This document shows positions 42,637 to 56,437 of a stretch of DNA of 64,000 nucleotides, piece after piece. Within the stretch, counting starts at the first letter, position 1. Each line of letters opens with the position of its first letter. The stretch spans positions 1,860,001 through 1,924,000 of the forward strand of contig NC_060060.1 of assembly GCF_020283565.1 (NCBI RefSeq), written 5' to 3'. Below the pieces are notes generated by a model. The model saw nothing but the letters and a program-made list of their open reading frames with translations, had not been told where the DNA came from and did not search any database. A program made the translations under genes and the position numbers. The stretch comes from Trifolium pratense (Eukaryota; Streptophyta; Magnoliopsida; Fabales; Fabaceae).

Positions 42637-45600
42637 ATGCCAGGTGTTGCCACCGTCTACTCCGGTCACCGGTTTCACTGTCTTCCTCTTCTATCTCATT
42701 CAACTCGTCCTCAACTCACTAATTCAACTCGTTCTTCACTCGTTTCTGTTCATCCTCATTCCATTTCTTGTTTTCACACAAAGCTTTTCTTCAAATCCAA
42801 TAGGTTTAGTGTTACTCTAACAAAAGCTGCTGATTCTTCAACCACCACAACTTCACAATCTTCTGATGTTCCTAAAGATGGTCTTACACTTATTCCTGAT
42901 GATGAAATCTCCATTACTAAGGTATGCTTCCTCAGTTCCTTTTTACTGTCATTTTTTTAAGAATTTTTTTCTTGTCTATTTAGGCTTTGTTTGGCAATAT
43001 ATAGCTGATTGTTGATAAGCTAGTTTATGACAGATGGGTTTATAGCGAATATCTAGCTTATAATTTATAGCAGATTGACTAGTTGATTGAATTTGTAATA
43101 TTTGGTAAAATTTACGGTTGAACTAGCTTATAAATATGAAATGATATATAAAAGATATGTTTAATTTGAATGCAACACGCCAACAATTGATTGGTTCAAG
43201 TGTTAAGTGACTTGGACCATCTAAGCAAGTGGTCACGGGTGTGGTCACTGTTGGGCAGTGAGGGGGGAGCCTTACTGGGTTGGATCAACACATTAGGCAT
43301 TGAGCAACACAAATAATCTTGACACCGCACTTTCACCCAAAATGTTAAGGCTCCCAACTCTTCCAACCAATGTGAAACTTAATTCACGCTTGATAGATCT
43401 CAACAATCACGGGTTTGATCTCTGACTCTTAGGATGGAAAAAACTCGGTTGAGAATGGAGAACTCGACTTGTATGTCATGTTGAAACTTCATATAAACAA
43501 TTCCTTTTTTTTTTATGCAACATTAAGTTATTGTTTGTTTGGTCAATATTAGTCTTACATTTGTTGTAGATAGACAAATAAATCCAATAAGATACTCCTC
43601 CTTCCCAAAATGACTGATCCAGTTGACCAATTCACACAAATTAAGAAAAGTCTAGAAATGGAAGAGAAAGAAGAGCAATTTTACTGAACTCGGTCTATGA
43701 TTTGGTCAAACTCTTACCACTAAACTAACACCTCATGGACAATTATTGCAGATTTCATTTGGTGTGATTGGACTAAGTCTTGGAGTCTCACTCTTGTCGT
43801 GAGTATTGTTTTCTTTTCCACATTCTTCATTGATATACAACTATGGGTTTTCACCGTTTTTTTTTCTTCCTTTATTTGTTTCAAATATGCAGCTATGGTT
43901 TTGGAGCATACTTCAATATTCTTCCTGGATCTGAATGGTCAGCTATAATGTTAACATATGGTTTCCCTCTTGCTATCATTGGCATGGCACTCAAGGTGAA
44001 GAATTTTATTTTATTGTGAATAAAATTATAAGATGGAGTTTGTGATAAAAACCAATTAAGCACCGACACAGACACTTATGATAATTTGTGAAAATAGAAG
44101 TGATTGAATGTAAATACACGTGTTAGTGTCATACGAGTGTTTGACACCGACATAAGTCGTACATTCGGACACACCTTCAATCTAAAGTGTTGGTGTTATG
44201 TAGGTAACAACATTGTGCAGTGTACAATATAATCATGCACTCTTTTTATGTAGCACCGATACTTCAGATTGAAGACGTGTCGGTGCCAGACACTAACACG
44301 ACACTGGCACATGTAATTACATTTGATTACTTCCATTTTCTCAAATTAGTACAAGCGTCGATGTGTTAGTGCTGGATCCGGTGTGAATATCTGTGTAGTG
44401 CTTCATAGTGTCGCGGCGCGAAAAATATCCTCGAGCATGAACACTCGAGAAGAAACAGAGTCGCCACCGAATTTTATTTATCCCAAAGAGGGGAAAGGAA
44501 AATATCGAGAAAACCTTGAGGGGTGAGAAAAAGGGTTCGGGAGTTGGTTATGCGAGGGGAAGGTATTAGCACCCCTCACATCCGTTGTACTCAACGGGAA
44601 CCTTTTAGAGGGAAATTGTTTGTTTGCTTTAATGTGTTTTTTAATGTTTGCTTGATTACTCGTTTCTTGCTTCATCAATAGAAAAAGTTTGTTTTTATTA
44701 TTATTTATGTTATTATATATGCGGGGAAAAAGGTTTTGTTTTTTATTATTGTGCCCGACAAGATGTTGAATCCTGCTCCTACGTATTCCCAGCTGCAATG
44801 GAAAAATCAGGGTTTCGTAGTTCATGGTAAAAAATGTTTGTGGGTTGGTTGCTTTTAGACGTATGACGTCTAAGTCGCATTCTCGTAGTTAAACTCTGCT
44901 TGTATGCTCGCACAATGGAGGCTTAAGCGTTGTTTGTATTACGAAGAATGTCGCATTCTTATATTTAAACGCTGCTTGTATGCTCGCACGGTGGAGGCTT
45001 TAGCGTTGTTTGTGTTACGGAGAATGGACGAAAACGTCACCCGTTTTGTGAAAAGGGTTTTACTTTTACTGCGCGCGAGGGCAGTGAAAAAGGTTTGAGT
45101 GTGTTGAGTTGATTTTATGAGTTTTTGTGAAAATGTTTGAGAATGAGGATGGTCCGAGACGCGAGTCATACGTCAGGGCCTCGGAACCATCCGGGTAGAG
45201 AAAGTCATACGTCAGTCCCTTCCTTTTTCATCCTTTTAATCTTAAGTCGTTTTAGTTTGATTTAACGAAATCAAAAGAAAAGATTAAGAGATGTTTTTTA
45301 CGTGCTTTAAGGTTGGAGAATGAGAATGGTCCGAGACACGAGTCATACGTCAGGGTCTCGGAACCATTCGGGTAGAGAAAGTCATACGTCAGTCCCTTCC
45401 TTTTTCATTCTATTTTATTGAGTGCTTTCAAATTCGAGCAAGATAAAAGAGAAACGAAACAAGCAAACAAAGTATAGACAATATATACAGTAACTGAAGC
45501 TTTTGCTAATCTTATCGACTTTGCTTAATCGTATTCATTTCAAAGGAGAAAGGTTGAATTTTGGGGTTTTTAAAGTAATGAAATGTTTTTGAAAAATAAT

Positions 45601-48600
45601 CAAATAAAATTCTCATCAAAATAAAGCAACCAAAATAAACAAATAACCTAAGAAGGTCTCTTATGTTAGTGCAAAAATTTGACTCAAAAGCTTAAATAAA
45701 CATCTGTTCAAATAAGCACTTTTTCTACAAAACAACTTAAATAATCACTTACTTAAAAAAAGTGTTCTCATTAATCAAATAATTATCTACTAACTCAAAA
45801 ATATTTTCAAAAGAAAAAGTACTTATTTAAATAAGCCCTTATGTGAATAAGCACTTATTTAAATAAGCACTTAAGTGAATAAGCACTTAAAAATAAACAA
45901 ATAAACTGGGGGCGCAAACTGGGTCTGGGGGTGAAGCAATAGCAATCTGCAACACCAAAGCCCAGCCCAGTTCGTCCAAAAAAATGGCAAACAGAACAAA
46001 AATGAACATGGTGCAGCGCGAGGAAATAGGTGCACGGTAGGCTTCCTGGATCTGGGCCCTTTGATTTGATCAAATGGCTTGGATTTTAAAAAAATCCTCT
46101 AACAGATCTCGGCCTTACAATAGATCCAACAGTTGTGTTTTAAAAACGGAGGGAGCCAATGACGCGTCGCCACGTCATCGTCTTCAACCTCCCCTCCTTC
46201 AACCTTATGAAGAACACGATGAAGGAAGCCATTGAAGCTTCGTCGAAGCTCTCGGCTCCAACAACAACATCATCAATTCTTCGTCAAAATTTACGAAATA
46301 AAATCCGGTTTCACTCGATTTTCCTCACTGATCATGAATATAAACTCAGAATTTACAAAAGATGCAAGGATTTTAAGAAAACAAATCAAACTTTAAATCC
46401 CCCAAAAAATGAAAACTCGTATTTGAACAAATTAAGCAAAACAAATGGTTGGAAAAGCTTCAGTAGGTGTTCATGAGTAAAAAAAACGTTTAGAAACTAA
46501 CTTGTTTTGAAGCTTGCTTAGATGAGTTAGAACTCACTCTTTTCTTTGCAATTTTGGAGTTTGAGTAAGCTTCTCTCAACGGTTTTCCTTCGTTTTTTCG
46601 ATGGTTATTATCTACTGAAAGTGTTTGGATGCTTTTGGGTGAAGAAAAGTGAAGGTTAGAGGGTGTTTGAGTCAATTTCGGATTTTGGAAAAGTGATGAA
46701 GAAAAATGAGATTTTGATTTTTTCTCTTCTCTCTGTTTCTCTGTGTCCTCTTTTGCTCTGAACTCTGCTCTCAATTTATAGACCAAAGTGATAATCTTTG
46801 TCCATTGGATTAATTGAGTTTGAATTGATTAAAGTGAGGTTTTGGAAGAAAATTTGGTTTTGCAAATTCAAAGATGGAATGAAATGATTTGCCCTTTTGT
46901 TTGGAGTATTAGATGGTGAAGACTTAAAGCTTGTTTTGGAAAAAGTTGAAAGTAGAAATCCAGAAAACCAGGGGAGGGAGGCGCAGCACTGTTGCTGTTG
47001 CTGCTTTTCTTTTTTTTCTTTTTTTTATATTTTATTAATTAACAAAATTAATAATAATACTAATATAATATAATAATAATAATAATAATAATAATAAAAG
47101 AAATTGTAAAAAGAGGGTAGGACAAAATTAGGGTATGACAGCTGCCCCTATTTAATTACCTTGGACCCATAAGTATGAATGATCTTTGTCTTCATAATCT
47201 TGAGGTGCAAGGTAATTAAATACAAATGCCCTAATTTTGCTCCACGGAGAAAAATGAATTTGATGATGATAAAGAATGAGATCCACTTCCCTGGAAAAGT
47301 CGGATACTCAAGGTAGAGATGATTCTGATTTTATTCAGCCGCCCACACTGAAGGTCAATCCCTTGATCCGTGATTCGATCTTATTCAGTCGCCCACACTG
47401 AAGGTCAATCCTTGGTTTGATCTCATTCAGCCGCCCACGCTGAAGGTCAATCTTTGAAAGTGATTTTATCCAGCCGCCCACACTGAAGGTTCATCTTCTT
47501 TTGATCTTATTCAGCCGCCCACACTGAAGGTCGATCCTCTTTTGATTTTATTCAGCCGCTCACACTGAAGGTCAATATTCTATTTTGATTTTATCCAGCC
47601 GCCCACACTGAAGGTCCATCCACTTTTGATCTTATTCAGCCGCCCACACTGAAGGTCAATCTCTTTTTGATTTTATTCAGCCGCCCACACTGAAGGTCAA
47701 TCACCTTTTGATCTTATTCAGCCGCCCACACTGAAGGTCAATCCTCTTTTGATCTTATCCAGCCGCCCACACTGAAGGTCGATCCATTTTTGAATTTGTT
47801 CGCCACTTCACTTTGTAAGTTCCGAAACTTAACACTTGTTCTCCACTTTGCTTCGAAAGCTTTGAAATACTGGATACTCCGCTTCGAGAGCTTTGCAAAT
47901 AAGGTGATCTTGAGATCCCACCGGGGATAAGATAATCTTGTTCAGCCACTTTTGCTGAAGGTTGATCCTTACTGATGAGGTGATGCTCTTCTAGGAGATT
48001 CTACTGGGGATGTCCTTTTAAGATATCTTGTCTGAGGATTCTTCGAAAGACTTGCTGGGGAGAAAGCTGGACATCTTTCAATTCAGATTTGCTGGGGAAA
48101 AGGTGACTCCACCTTGCTCGTGGTTGAAGACTGAAGGTTGTACTCTGCGGGGAGAAACCTTTGAATTTGTTGCATGCATATCTTGGATGATGCAATGATT
48201 GTTTATGCATGTTTTAATGCCTAAAGATGCAAAGCTATTGCAAATGAATTTGTTGATTCATAATATGCATGATATGTCTTTGTTTGTTGGGCACATTGTT
48301 GGTGCATGTAATGAAATGCATGAAGTGGAATGCATGACTAGTGCATGTGATGATCATTGGGACGAGTAGAAATTGGATTTTTTTACGAACGGGTGCTAAT
48401 GACAATTGGGCTTAAATGTGGCCAATGGTGATTAGGCTGCAAAGTGGGTGCTAATGACAATTGGGCTTAAACAGGTGCCAATGGTGATTAGGCTGCGAAG
48501 TGGGTGCTAATGACAATTGGGCTTAAACAGGTGCCAATGGTGATTAAGCTGCGGAGTGGGTGCTAATGACAATTGGGCTTAAACTTTGCCAATGGTAATT

Positions 48601-51600
48601 AGGCTGTGAATTTGGTGCTAATGACAATTGGGCTTAAACATTGCCAATGGTGATTAGGCTGCGGAGTAGGTGCTAATGACAATTGGGCTTAAACATTGCC
48701 AACAGTGATTAGGCTGCGGGTGGTGCCAAACGAGGTTGGGCTTTTAAGGGTACCAATAATGATTGGATTTTGAGTTGGTGCCAATAACGATTGAACTTTT
48801 GATTGGGTACCAATAACAATTGGACTTTTGCTGGGTACCAATAACAATTGGATTTTGGGTGTGCCAATGACGATTGGACTTTTGAGTGGGTGCCAATAAC
48901 AATTGGGCTTTTGCTGGGTACCAATAACAATTGGATTTTGGGTGTGCCAATGACGATTGGACTTTTGAGTGGGTGCCAATAACGATTGGGCTTTTGCTGG
49001 GTACCAATAACAATTGGATTTTTTGGGTGTGCCAATGACGATTGGACTTTTGAGTGGGTGCCAATAACAATTGGGCTTTTGCTGGGTACCAATAACAATT
49101 GGATTTTGGGTGTGCCAATGACGATTGGACTTTTGAGTGGGTGCCAATAACGATTGGGCTTTTGCTGGGTACCAATAACAATTGGATTTTTGGGGGTGCC
49201 AATGATGATTGGACTTTTGAGTGGGTGCCAATAACGATTGGGCTTTTGTGGGTACCAATAACAATTGGATTTTTAAGGTGCCAATAACGATTGGACTTTG
49301 CTTAAGGATATTTGATTTGCTGTCTAGTCTCGAGGTTATTGAGTTTGTGGTATGGGGCATACCAAATGAATGAAATGACATGATTAATGCGCGATGTTGA
49401 TTTTTCTAGAATGAAATAACATGATCAATGCATGATGATGATTGATGTGATGATTTGCATGTTATGGGTGAGGATTGGCTTAGAACCGGTGAATGTTCAA
49501 GGCTTTTTGTGGAAAGGTGGCCTGATGTTGTGTTAACATAATCCCGACGCCCATTCTGGACTCAACAGTTGCGGATGTATGCTAGATTTTGCTTGGCCGC
49601 CTTGAAGGTATGAAGAGGAGTTGCCCCTGTGTAACTTGTCTTGCCCCAGTCAAATGGGTCTTGAAGTGATTAGCCAACTTATTGATATTGGTGCCCCTTT
49701 TCTAGGAGGTATGTTCTTTGATCAAACTGGCGTTTTGGAGGTGCAACCCTGATTGCCCCATTCTTGAAATGTTTTGGCCGGACCAACGAGATCTTCAGGT
49801 GCCCCTAGTCATAAGGGTTCGTTCTTGGTTGGCAGGATCCCAAGGTAATTTGCCCCTAATTAGGAACATCTTGAACCAGTTCGTTAGGTCTTGAACACCT
49901 GGGTTTTGATGCAGCTTCCATGATATGGTCTTGAGCATTTTTCCCGTACTGAATGACCCTTCTAGGGAATGTCCCTCTTGGTTAATTGAAGTTCCGATAT
50001 AGTTGCCCCAGATTGGACCGAACTTCTTGCTGATCACTTGGTGACTGCTCATAGTTGAAACTTCCTTTTTGTTAAGTGCTGATTTGCAGATAAACCTGTT
50101 TATTCAAAATTGTAATTCTAATGCAATGTTCATGCTAGTTTTGAAATCAATATTGAGATGAAATTGATGTGTAGTGGATGAATATTGCGAAAGAGGGTGT
50201 GAAAATATGATATCAACACTGATGATTTACAAAAGATCTTGGGAGTCAGGTTAACGCAACCTTGCAACCGCATGCTTTCGAAATAAACCTTACTTCAATT
50301 AGGTCTTTTGAGGGTTGTAACATGGCCTGGTTCACGGTTTTTGAATAAAAGGATATAAGGCTCAAAATTTAATTTTAACCCAACCCATTCTCCATGATGT
50401 TCTTCGGTCCTACGTTCAATTAACTCAACTCATGCACTCAAGTTCCAAGAGATTTTGGAAACGCGATGGTGAGGATATGATGGCTCATAGGTCAATGATG
50501 CTTTTTGACTTGCAGTCACTTACTTTTTTTGGTCACATGATTTTGTTTTCATTGGTGATGCACTCTTTCAGTTCTCTTTTTTGTTCATAATCCCTAATTT
50601 TTGCCTGGACTATTCTCTGAGTTTTTAGTCCACCGGGATACCCTAACTTTTGCCTAAGTCATTTTGAGTTTTGACTTAGCGGGCTTTCTTTTCTTTTTCT
50701 TTTTATTTGGATACTGTGACTGCCTCGACAATGGTTGAGGAAAACAAATTCTCTTTTTGACTCTCTTTTATTTCCTTGACGTCATGTGATGTGTTCAAGG
50801 AAGAAAATGTGATTGATCCTCGAATGAGATGTTCTTCTCTTGAAACTCGAACGCATGGTCGAATCAACTGAACACTACCCTGCCCCGGGTTAAAAATGCG
50901 GGTTTTTTTTCGAATAGAAAGAAACACCAACTTCTAGGCTCAACAAGGGTGACTACGGATTATCTTCCTTATTTCTCCGGTGTTTGGGGATTTGAAACAA
51001 TGCCTTACATCATCAGCAAAGTTTTATCCGAAAGCATACTATAGCAATTTTGGTTATTTCGTTTTTCGTCATCCTCCCTCCAATCTTTATTCAAACAGAT
51101 TTGATAATGAAAGAAATGAAATGAGTGAAATATATAATTATTGCTTTTGTGGAGAAGAAGAGAAAAGTGAATGAACATGAAAAGATTAATTCAAAACATG
51201 CATTATTATTCCATTATGATTACTATTGCGAATAAACAAGTTTAAACACAAATCAAACTCTTGCAAATAGGAAAATTACAAAAATGAAAACAGCATAATG
51301 ATAATCAATCCTTGAGGTTGATTCCTTTTTGACCGGTTGGCAACCTTTAAACCTTTAGACGGCCTCTAGCAGCAGACTATCTTTCACATTTGGCTTGCCA
51401 TCCTTGAAAGTCAAGACCTTCCCGTCGATGAGCTCTTGTACTAGATGTTTGAATGCTATGCAGTTATCAATGGAATGACCTTCAGCACCCATATGAAACT
51501 CACATTTAGCTTTATCATCATACCAAGCCGGAAGCGGTGGTGTCATGGGTTTTAGAGCCCTGGGAATTACCATTCCATTGTGCACTAGATATGGAAGAAG

Positions 51601-54600
51601 TTGACCATATGACATAGGAATCAGATCAAAGACCTTTCTTTTGGGAGTGGCAGCATTGGTTTCCTCCTCCTTCATTTTGGTGAAACTGTTTGCAGGATCT
51701 TTTGAGGTATATTGATTGCCTACAGCGGCTTGAATCTTACCACTCTTGATTCCCATTTCAATCCTCTCACCTATCTTCACCATATCAGAAAAACCAGATG
51801 AAACACTGCCAACCATCTTTTCAAAATACGCCCCTTGTAGAGTGTTAGTGAATATGTCCACTAGTTCGGCTTCTAAGAGTGGGGGATGTACTTGTGCAGC
51901 CAACTCTCTCCAACGTTGAGCATAAACCCTGAATGACTCGCCCTCCTCTTGAGACATGTTTTGTAACTGAGTACGATCCGGAGCCATGTCAATGTTGTAT
52001 TGGTACTGCTTAATGAAAGCATTTGCCAAATCACTCCATGACTGGATACGACTCCCCTCCAATTGCACGTACCAATTGAGTGATGCCCCAGTGAGGCTAT
52101 CTTGGAAGCAATGCATCATGAGTTTGTCATCTTTAGCAAAGGAGGCCATCTTCCGACTATACATAATCAAATGATTCTTTGGACAGCTAAGACCTTTATA
52201 CTTCTCAAAATCAGGGACCTTAAACTTTGGCGGAAGCACCAAGTCTGGAACTAGGCACATATTGGCAAGGTCTAAGGGATCAGCTCCTTCCATCATACTT
52301 AAACGGTCTTCAATAGCCTTGAATTTCTGACGAGCTTCCTCCAGCTGAGGAACATTAGAATTAACCTTGGGCACATCATCGAATAACCCTGGACTCTGAT
52401 AAGCATTTCTGGGATCATCCAGATTCTCTTGTTGTGAAACAAAACCTTGTTGGACCAGAGGGACCCTAGTCCGGGTATTCTGAGGAGACTGTTGAACTTC
52501 AACCTGATTCTGTGGAGTATACCCAACGGGCAAACCAAAAGTTGGCCAAACTGTGTTTACTGCTGAAGTTCCTCCTTGGGGTGCGGGAACCGCGGTTTCA
52601 ACCACAACTGGCTGCGCTGGTTTGTTCAGATTAATCAACAACTCAAGAGCCTTGTCCAATTTTTCAGTCAATTATGCTACCTCGCCCTTCAAAGCATCGT
52701 GCTGGTCTTGCCAATTCTCCATGACTAGTCTTGAGACGTTTCTTGTCAAATACCGGCGTCGGGAATATGACTGGTTATATGAACAAATGGAATGAGATGC
52801 AATTTATGAATGAAAATGCATGCGAAATTTTTAATTCCTTTTTTAGTCATTTTGGTTTAAGTGAACCGTAGACACATAGTTATCATAAATGTTTCGGGAT
52901 ATAAGAAAAATTCAAACTTTTACTTCCCATGATTTAAAAACCTTATGCTTATGTAACTAGTGTCTATTTAGTTCCTTGAAAGCCAAAATGTACATGCATG
53001 ATTACTGTTATGGATGCAAGGATGCAAATAGTATGTCATGCAGCAGATCAAGCGAACCGTAACAGATTAGGTGTAAATTTTGAAGGCCAACGGTTCAGAG
53101 TTACCTGCAACCCATCCCAATCTCACATGTTTGTTCTAGGTTTGACACCGTTCCTAAATTCATAGGTAAATCTTTAGGAGATGATGTTCGTGTTGCAACG
53201 GCTCATAACAAACATCTACTAAAGATAAACCTCCTCTAGGTGAAGTTGGTACATCAACCGGGAAGGTCAACATAACGCAACCATCGACTCGGTTCTTAAA
53301 CAGAGGTTCAAGGTCATAGGTTTTTAAAAAGGTCCCCAAGGTCACGGATCCATCCAGGGAACGTTTCGGTCCTCGAGTCATACGTCAGGCGAACCGATAT
53401 CCCTAAGACGAATCTACCCCAAGTGGGAGTATCATGCCAACCCTCGAGTCATACGTCAGGCGAGCTAGCAATCAACCCCCGATGTGTCTTAAGTTTTCCT
53501 CAAGTCCGGGTATAGGACTTTTCACTCAGTAACCAAGTAACCGGCCCAAGTGGGCAAAAGGAAAAAGAAAGGAGATGAAGCAGAAGAGACAGATATAGCA
53601 GATAATATCCAAGCAAATATGCAATATAATATTAAAAGCAATAAAGCAAAAATGTAAATAACATACATTAAAGCAAACAAGCGAAAACCCCCTAAATTAG
53701 GCTTAACTCTCAAAAGGTTTTATTCCCCAGCAGAGTCGCCAGCTGTCGCGGCGCGAAAAATATCCTCGAGCATGAACACTCGAGAAGAAACAGAGTCGCC
53801 ACCGAATTTTATTTATCCCAAAGAGGGGAAAGGAAAATATCGAGAAAACCTTGAGGGGTGAGAAAAAGGGTTCGGGAGTTGGTTATGCGAGGGGAAGGTA
53901 TTAGCACCCCTCACATCCGTTGTACTCAACGGGAACCTTTTAGAGGGAAATTGTTTGTTTGCTTTAATGTGTTTTTTAATGTTTGCTTGATTACTCGTTT
54001 CTTGCTTCATCAATAGAAAAAGTTTGTTTTTATTATTATTTATGTTATTATATATGCGGGGAAAAAAGTTTTGTTTTTTATTATTGTGCCCGACAAGATG
54101 TTGAATCCTGCTCCTACGTATTCCCAGCTGCAATGGAAAAATCAGGGTTTCGTAGTTCATGGTAAAAAATGTTTGTGGGTTGGTTGCTTTTAGACGTATG
54201 ACGTCTAAGTCGCATTCTCGTAGTTAAACTCTGCTTGTATGCTCGCACAATGGAGGCTTAAGCGTTGTTTGTATTACGAAGAATGTCGCATTCTTATATT
54301 TAAACGCTGCTTGTATGCTCGCACGGTGGAGGCTTTAGCGTTGTTTGTGTTACGGAGAATGGACGAAAACGTCACCCGTTTTGTGAAAAGGGTTTTACTT
54401 TTACTGCGCGCGAGGGCAGTGAAAAAGGTTTGAGTGTGTTGAGTTGATTTTATGAGTTTTTGTGAAAATGTTTGAGAATGAGGATGGTCCGAGACGCGAG
54501 TCATACGTCAGGGCCTCGGAACCATCCGGGTAGAGAAAGTCATACGTCAGTCCCTTCCTTTTTCATCCTTTTAATCTTAAGTCGTTTTAGTTTGATTTAA

Positions 54601-56402
54601 CGAAATCAAAAGAAAAGATTAAGAGATGTTTTTTACGTGCTTTAAGGTTGGAGAATGAGAATGGTCCGAGACACGAGTCATACGTCAGGGTCTCGGAACC
54701 ATTCGGGTAGAGAAAGTCATACGTCAGTCCCTTCCTTTTTCATTCTATTTTATTGAGTGCTTTCAAATTCGAGCAAGATAAAAGAGAAACGAAACAAGCA
54801 AACAAAGTATAGACAATATATACAGTAACTGAAGCTTTTGCTAATCTTATCGACTTTGCTTAATCGTATTCATTTCAAAGGAGAAAGGTTGAATTTTGGG
54901 GTTTTTAAAGTAATGAAATGTTTTTGAAAAATAATCAAATAAAATTCTCATCAAAATAAAGCAACCAAAATAAACAAATAACCTAAGAAGGTCTCTTATG
55001 TTAGTGCAAAAATTTGACTCAAAAGCTTAAATAAACATCTGTTCAAATAAGCACTTTTTCTACAAAACAACTTAAATAATCACTTACTTAAAAAAAGTGT
55101 TCTCATTAATCAAATAATTATCTACTAACTCAAAAATATTTTCAAAAGAAAAAGTACTTATTTAAATAAGCCCTTATGTGAATAAGCACTTATTTAAATA
55201 AGCACTTAAGTGAATAAGCACTTAAAAATAAACAAATAAACTGGGGGCGCAAACTGGGTCTGGGGGTGAAGCAATAGCAATCTGCAACACCAAAGCCCAG
55301 CCCAGTTCGTCCAAAAAAATGGCAAACAGAACAAAAATGAACATGGTGCAGCGCGAGGAAATAGGTGCACGGTAGGCTTCCTGGATCTGGGCCCTTTGAT
55401 TTGATCAAATGGCTTGGATTTTAAAAAAATCCTCTAACAGATCTCGGCCTTACAATAGATCCAACAGTTGTGTTTTAAAAACGGAGGGAGCCAATGACGC
55501 GTCGCCACGTCATCGTCTTCAACCTCCCCTCCTTCAACCTTATGAAGAACACGATGAAGGAAGCCATTGAAGCTTCGTCGAAGCTCTCGGCTCCAACAAC
55601 AACATCATCAATTCTTCGTCAAAATTTACGAAATAAAATCCGGTTTCACTCGATTTTCCTCACTGATCATGAATATAAACTCAGAATTTACAAAAGATGC
55701 AAGGATTTTAAGAAAACAAATCAAACTTTAAATCCCCCAAAAAATGAAAACTCGTATTTGAACAAATTAAGCAAAACAAATGGTTGGAAAAGCTTCAGTA
55801 GGTGTTCATGAGTAAAAAAAACGTTTAGAAACTAACTTGTTTTGAAGCTTGCTTAGATGAGTTAGAACTCACTCTTTTCTTTGCAATTTTGGAGTTTGAG
55901 TAAGCTTCTCTCAACGGTTTTCCTTCGTTTTTTCGATGGTTATTATCTACTGAAAGTGTTTGGATGCTTTTGGGTGAAGAAAAGTGAAGGTTAGAGGGTG
56001 TTTGAGTCAATTTCGGATTTTGGAAAAGTGATGAAGAAAAATGAGATTTTGATTTTTTCTCTTCTCTCTGTTTCTCTGTGTCCTCTTTTGCTCTGAACTC
56101 TGCTCTCAATTTATAGACCAAAGTGATAATCTTTGTCCATTGGATTAATTGAGTTTGAATTGATTAAAGTGAGGTTTTGGAAGAAAATTTGGTTTTGCAA
56201 ATTCAAAGATGGAATGAAATGATTTGCCCTTTTGTTTGGAGTATTAGATGGTGAAGACTTAAAGCTTGTTTTGGAAAAAGTTGAAAGTAGAAATCCAGAA
56301 AACCAGGGGAGGGAGGCGCAGCACTGTTGCTGTTGCTGCTTTTCTTTTTTTTCTTTTTTTTATATTTTATTAATTAACAAAATTAATAATAATACTAATA
56401 TA

Positions 56403-56437
<35 letters not shown>

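Noticed and set aside
44478..46786. Several 60-115-codon frames repeated at 53813-56121
   Set aside because: They lie inside the two near-identical LTRs, on both strands, have no domain, and are duplicated only because the LTRs are.
47337..47800. CRISPR-like regular repeats
   Set aside because: Spacers are unequal and related to each other, units degenerate, the host is a plant, and the array is inside a retrotransposon.
48689..49381. 230-codon minus-strand frame with repeating IVIGT/NCYWYP blocks
   Set aside because: It is the translation of minisatellite 3; all three minus frames are open through the same units, so the openness comes from repetition.
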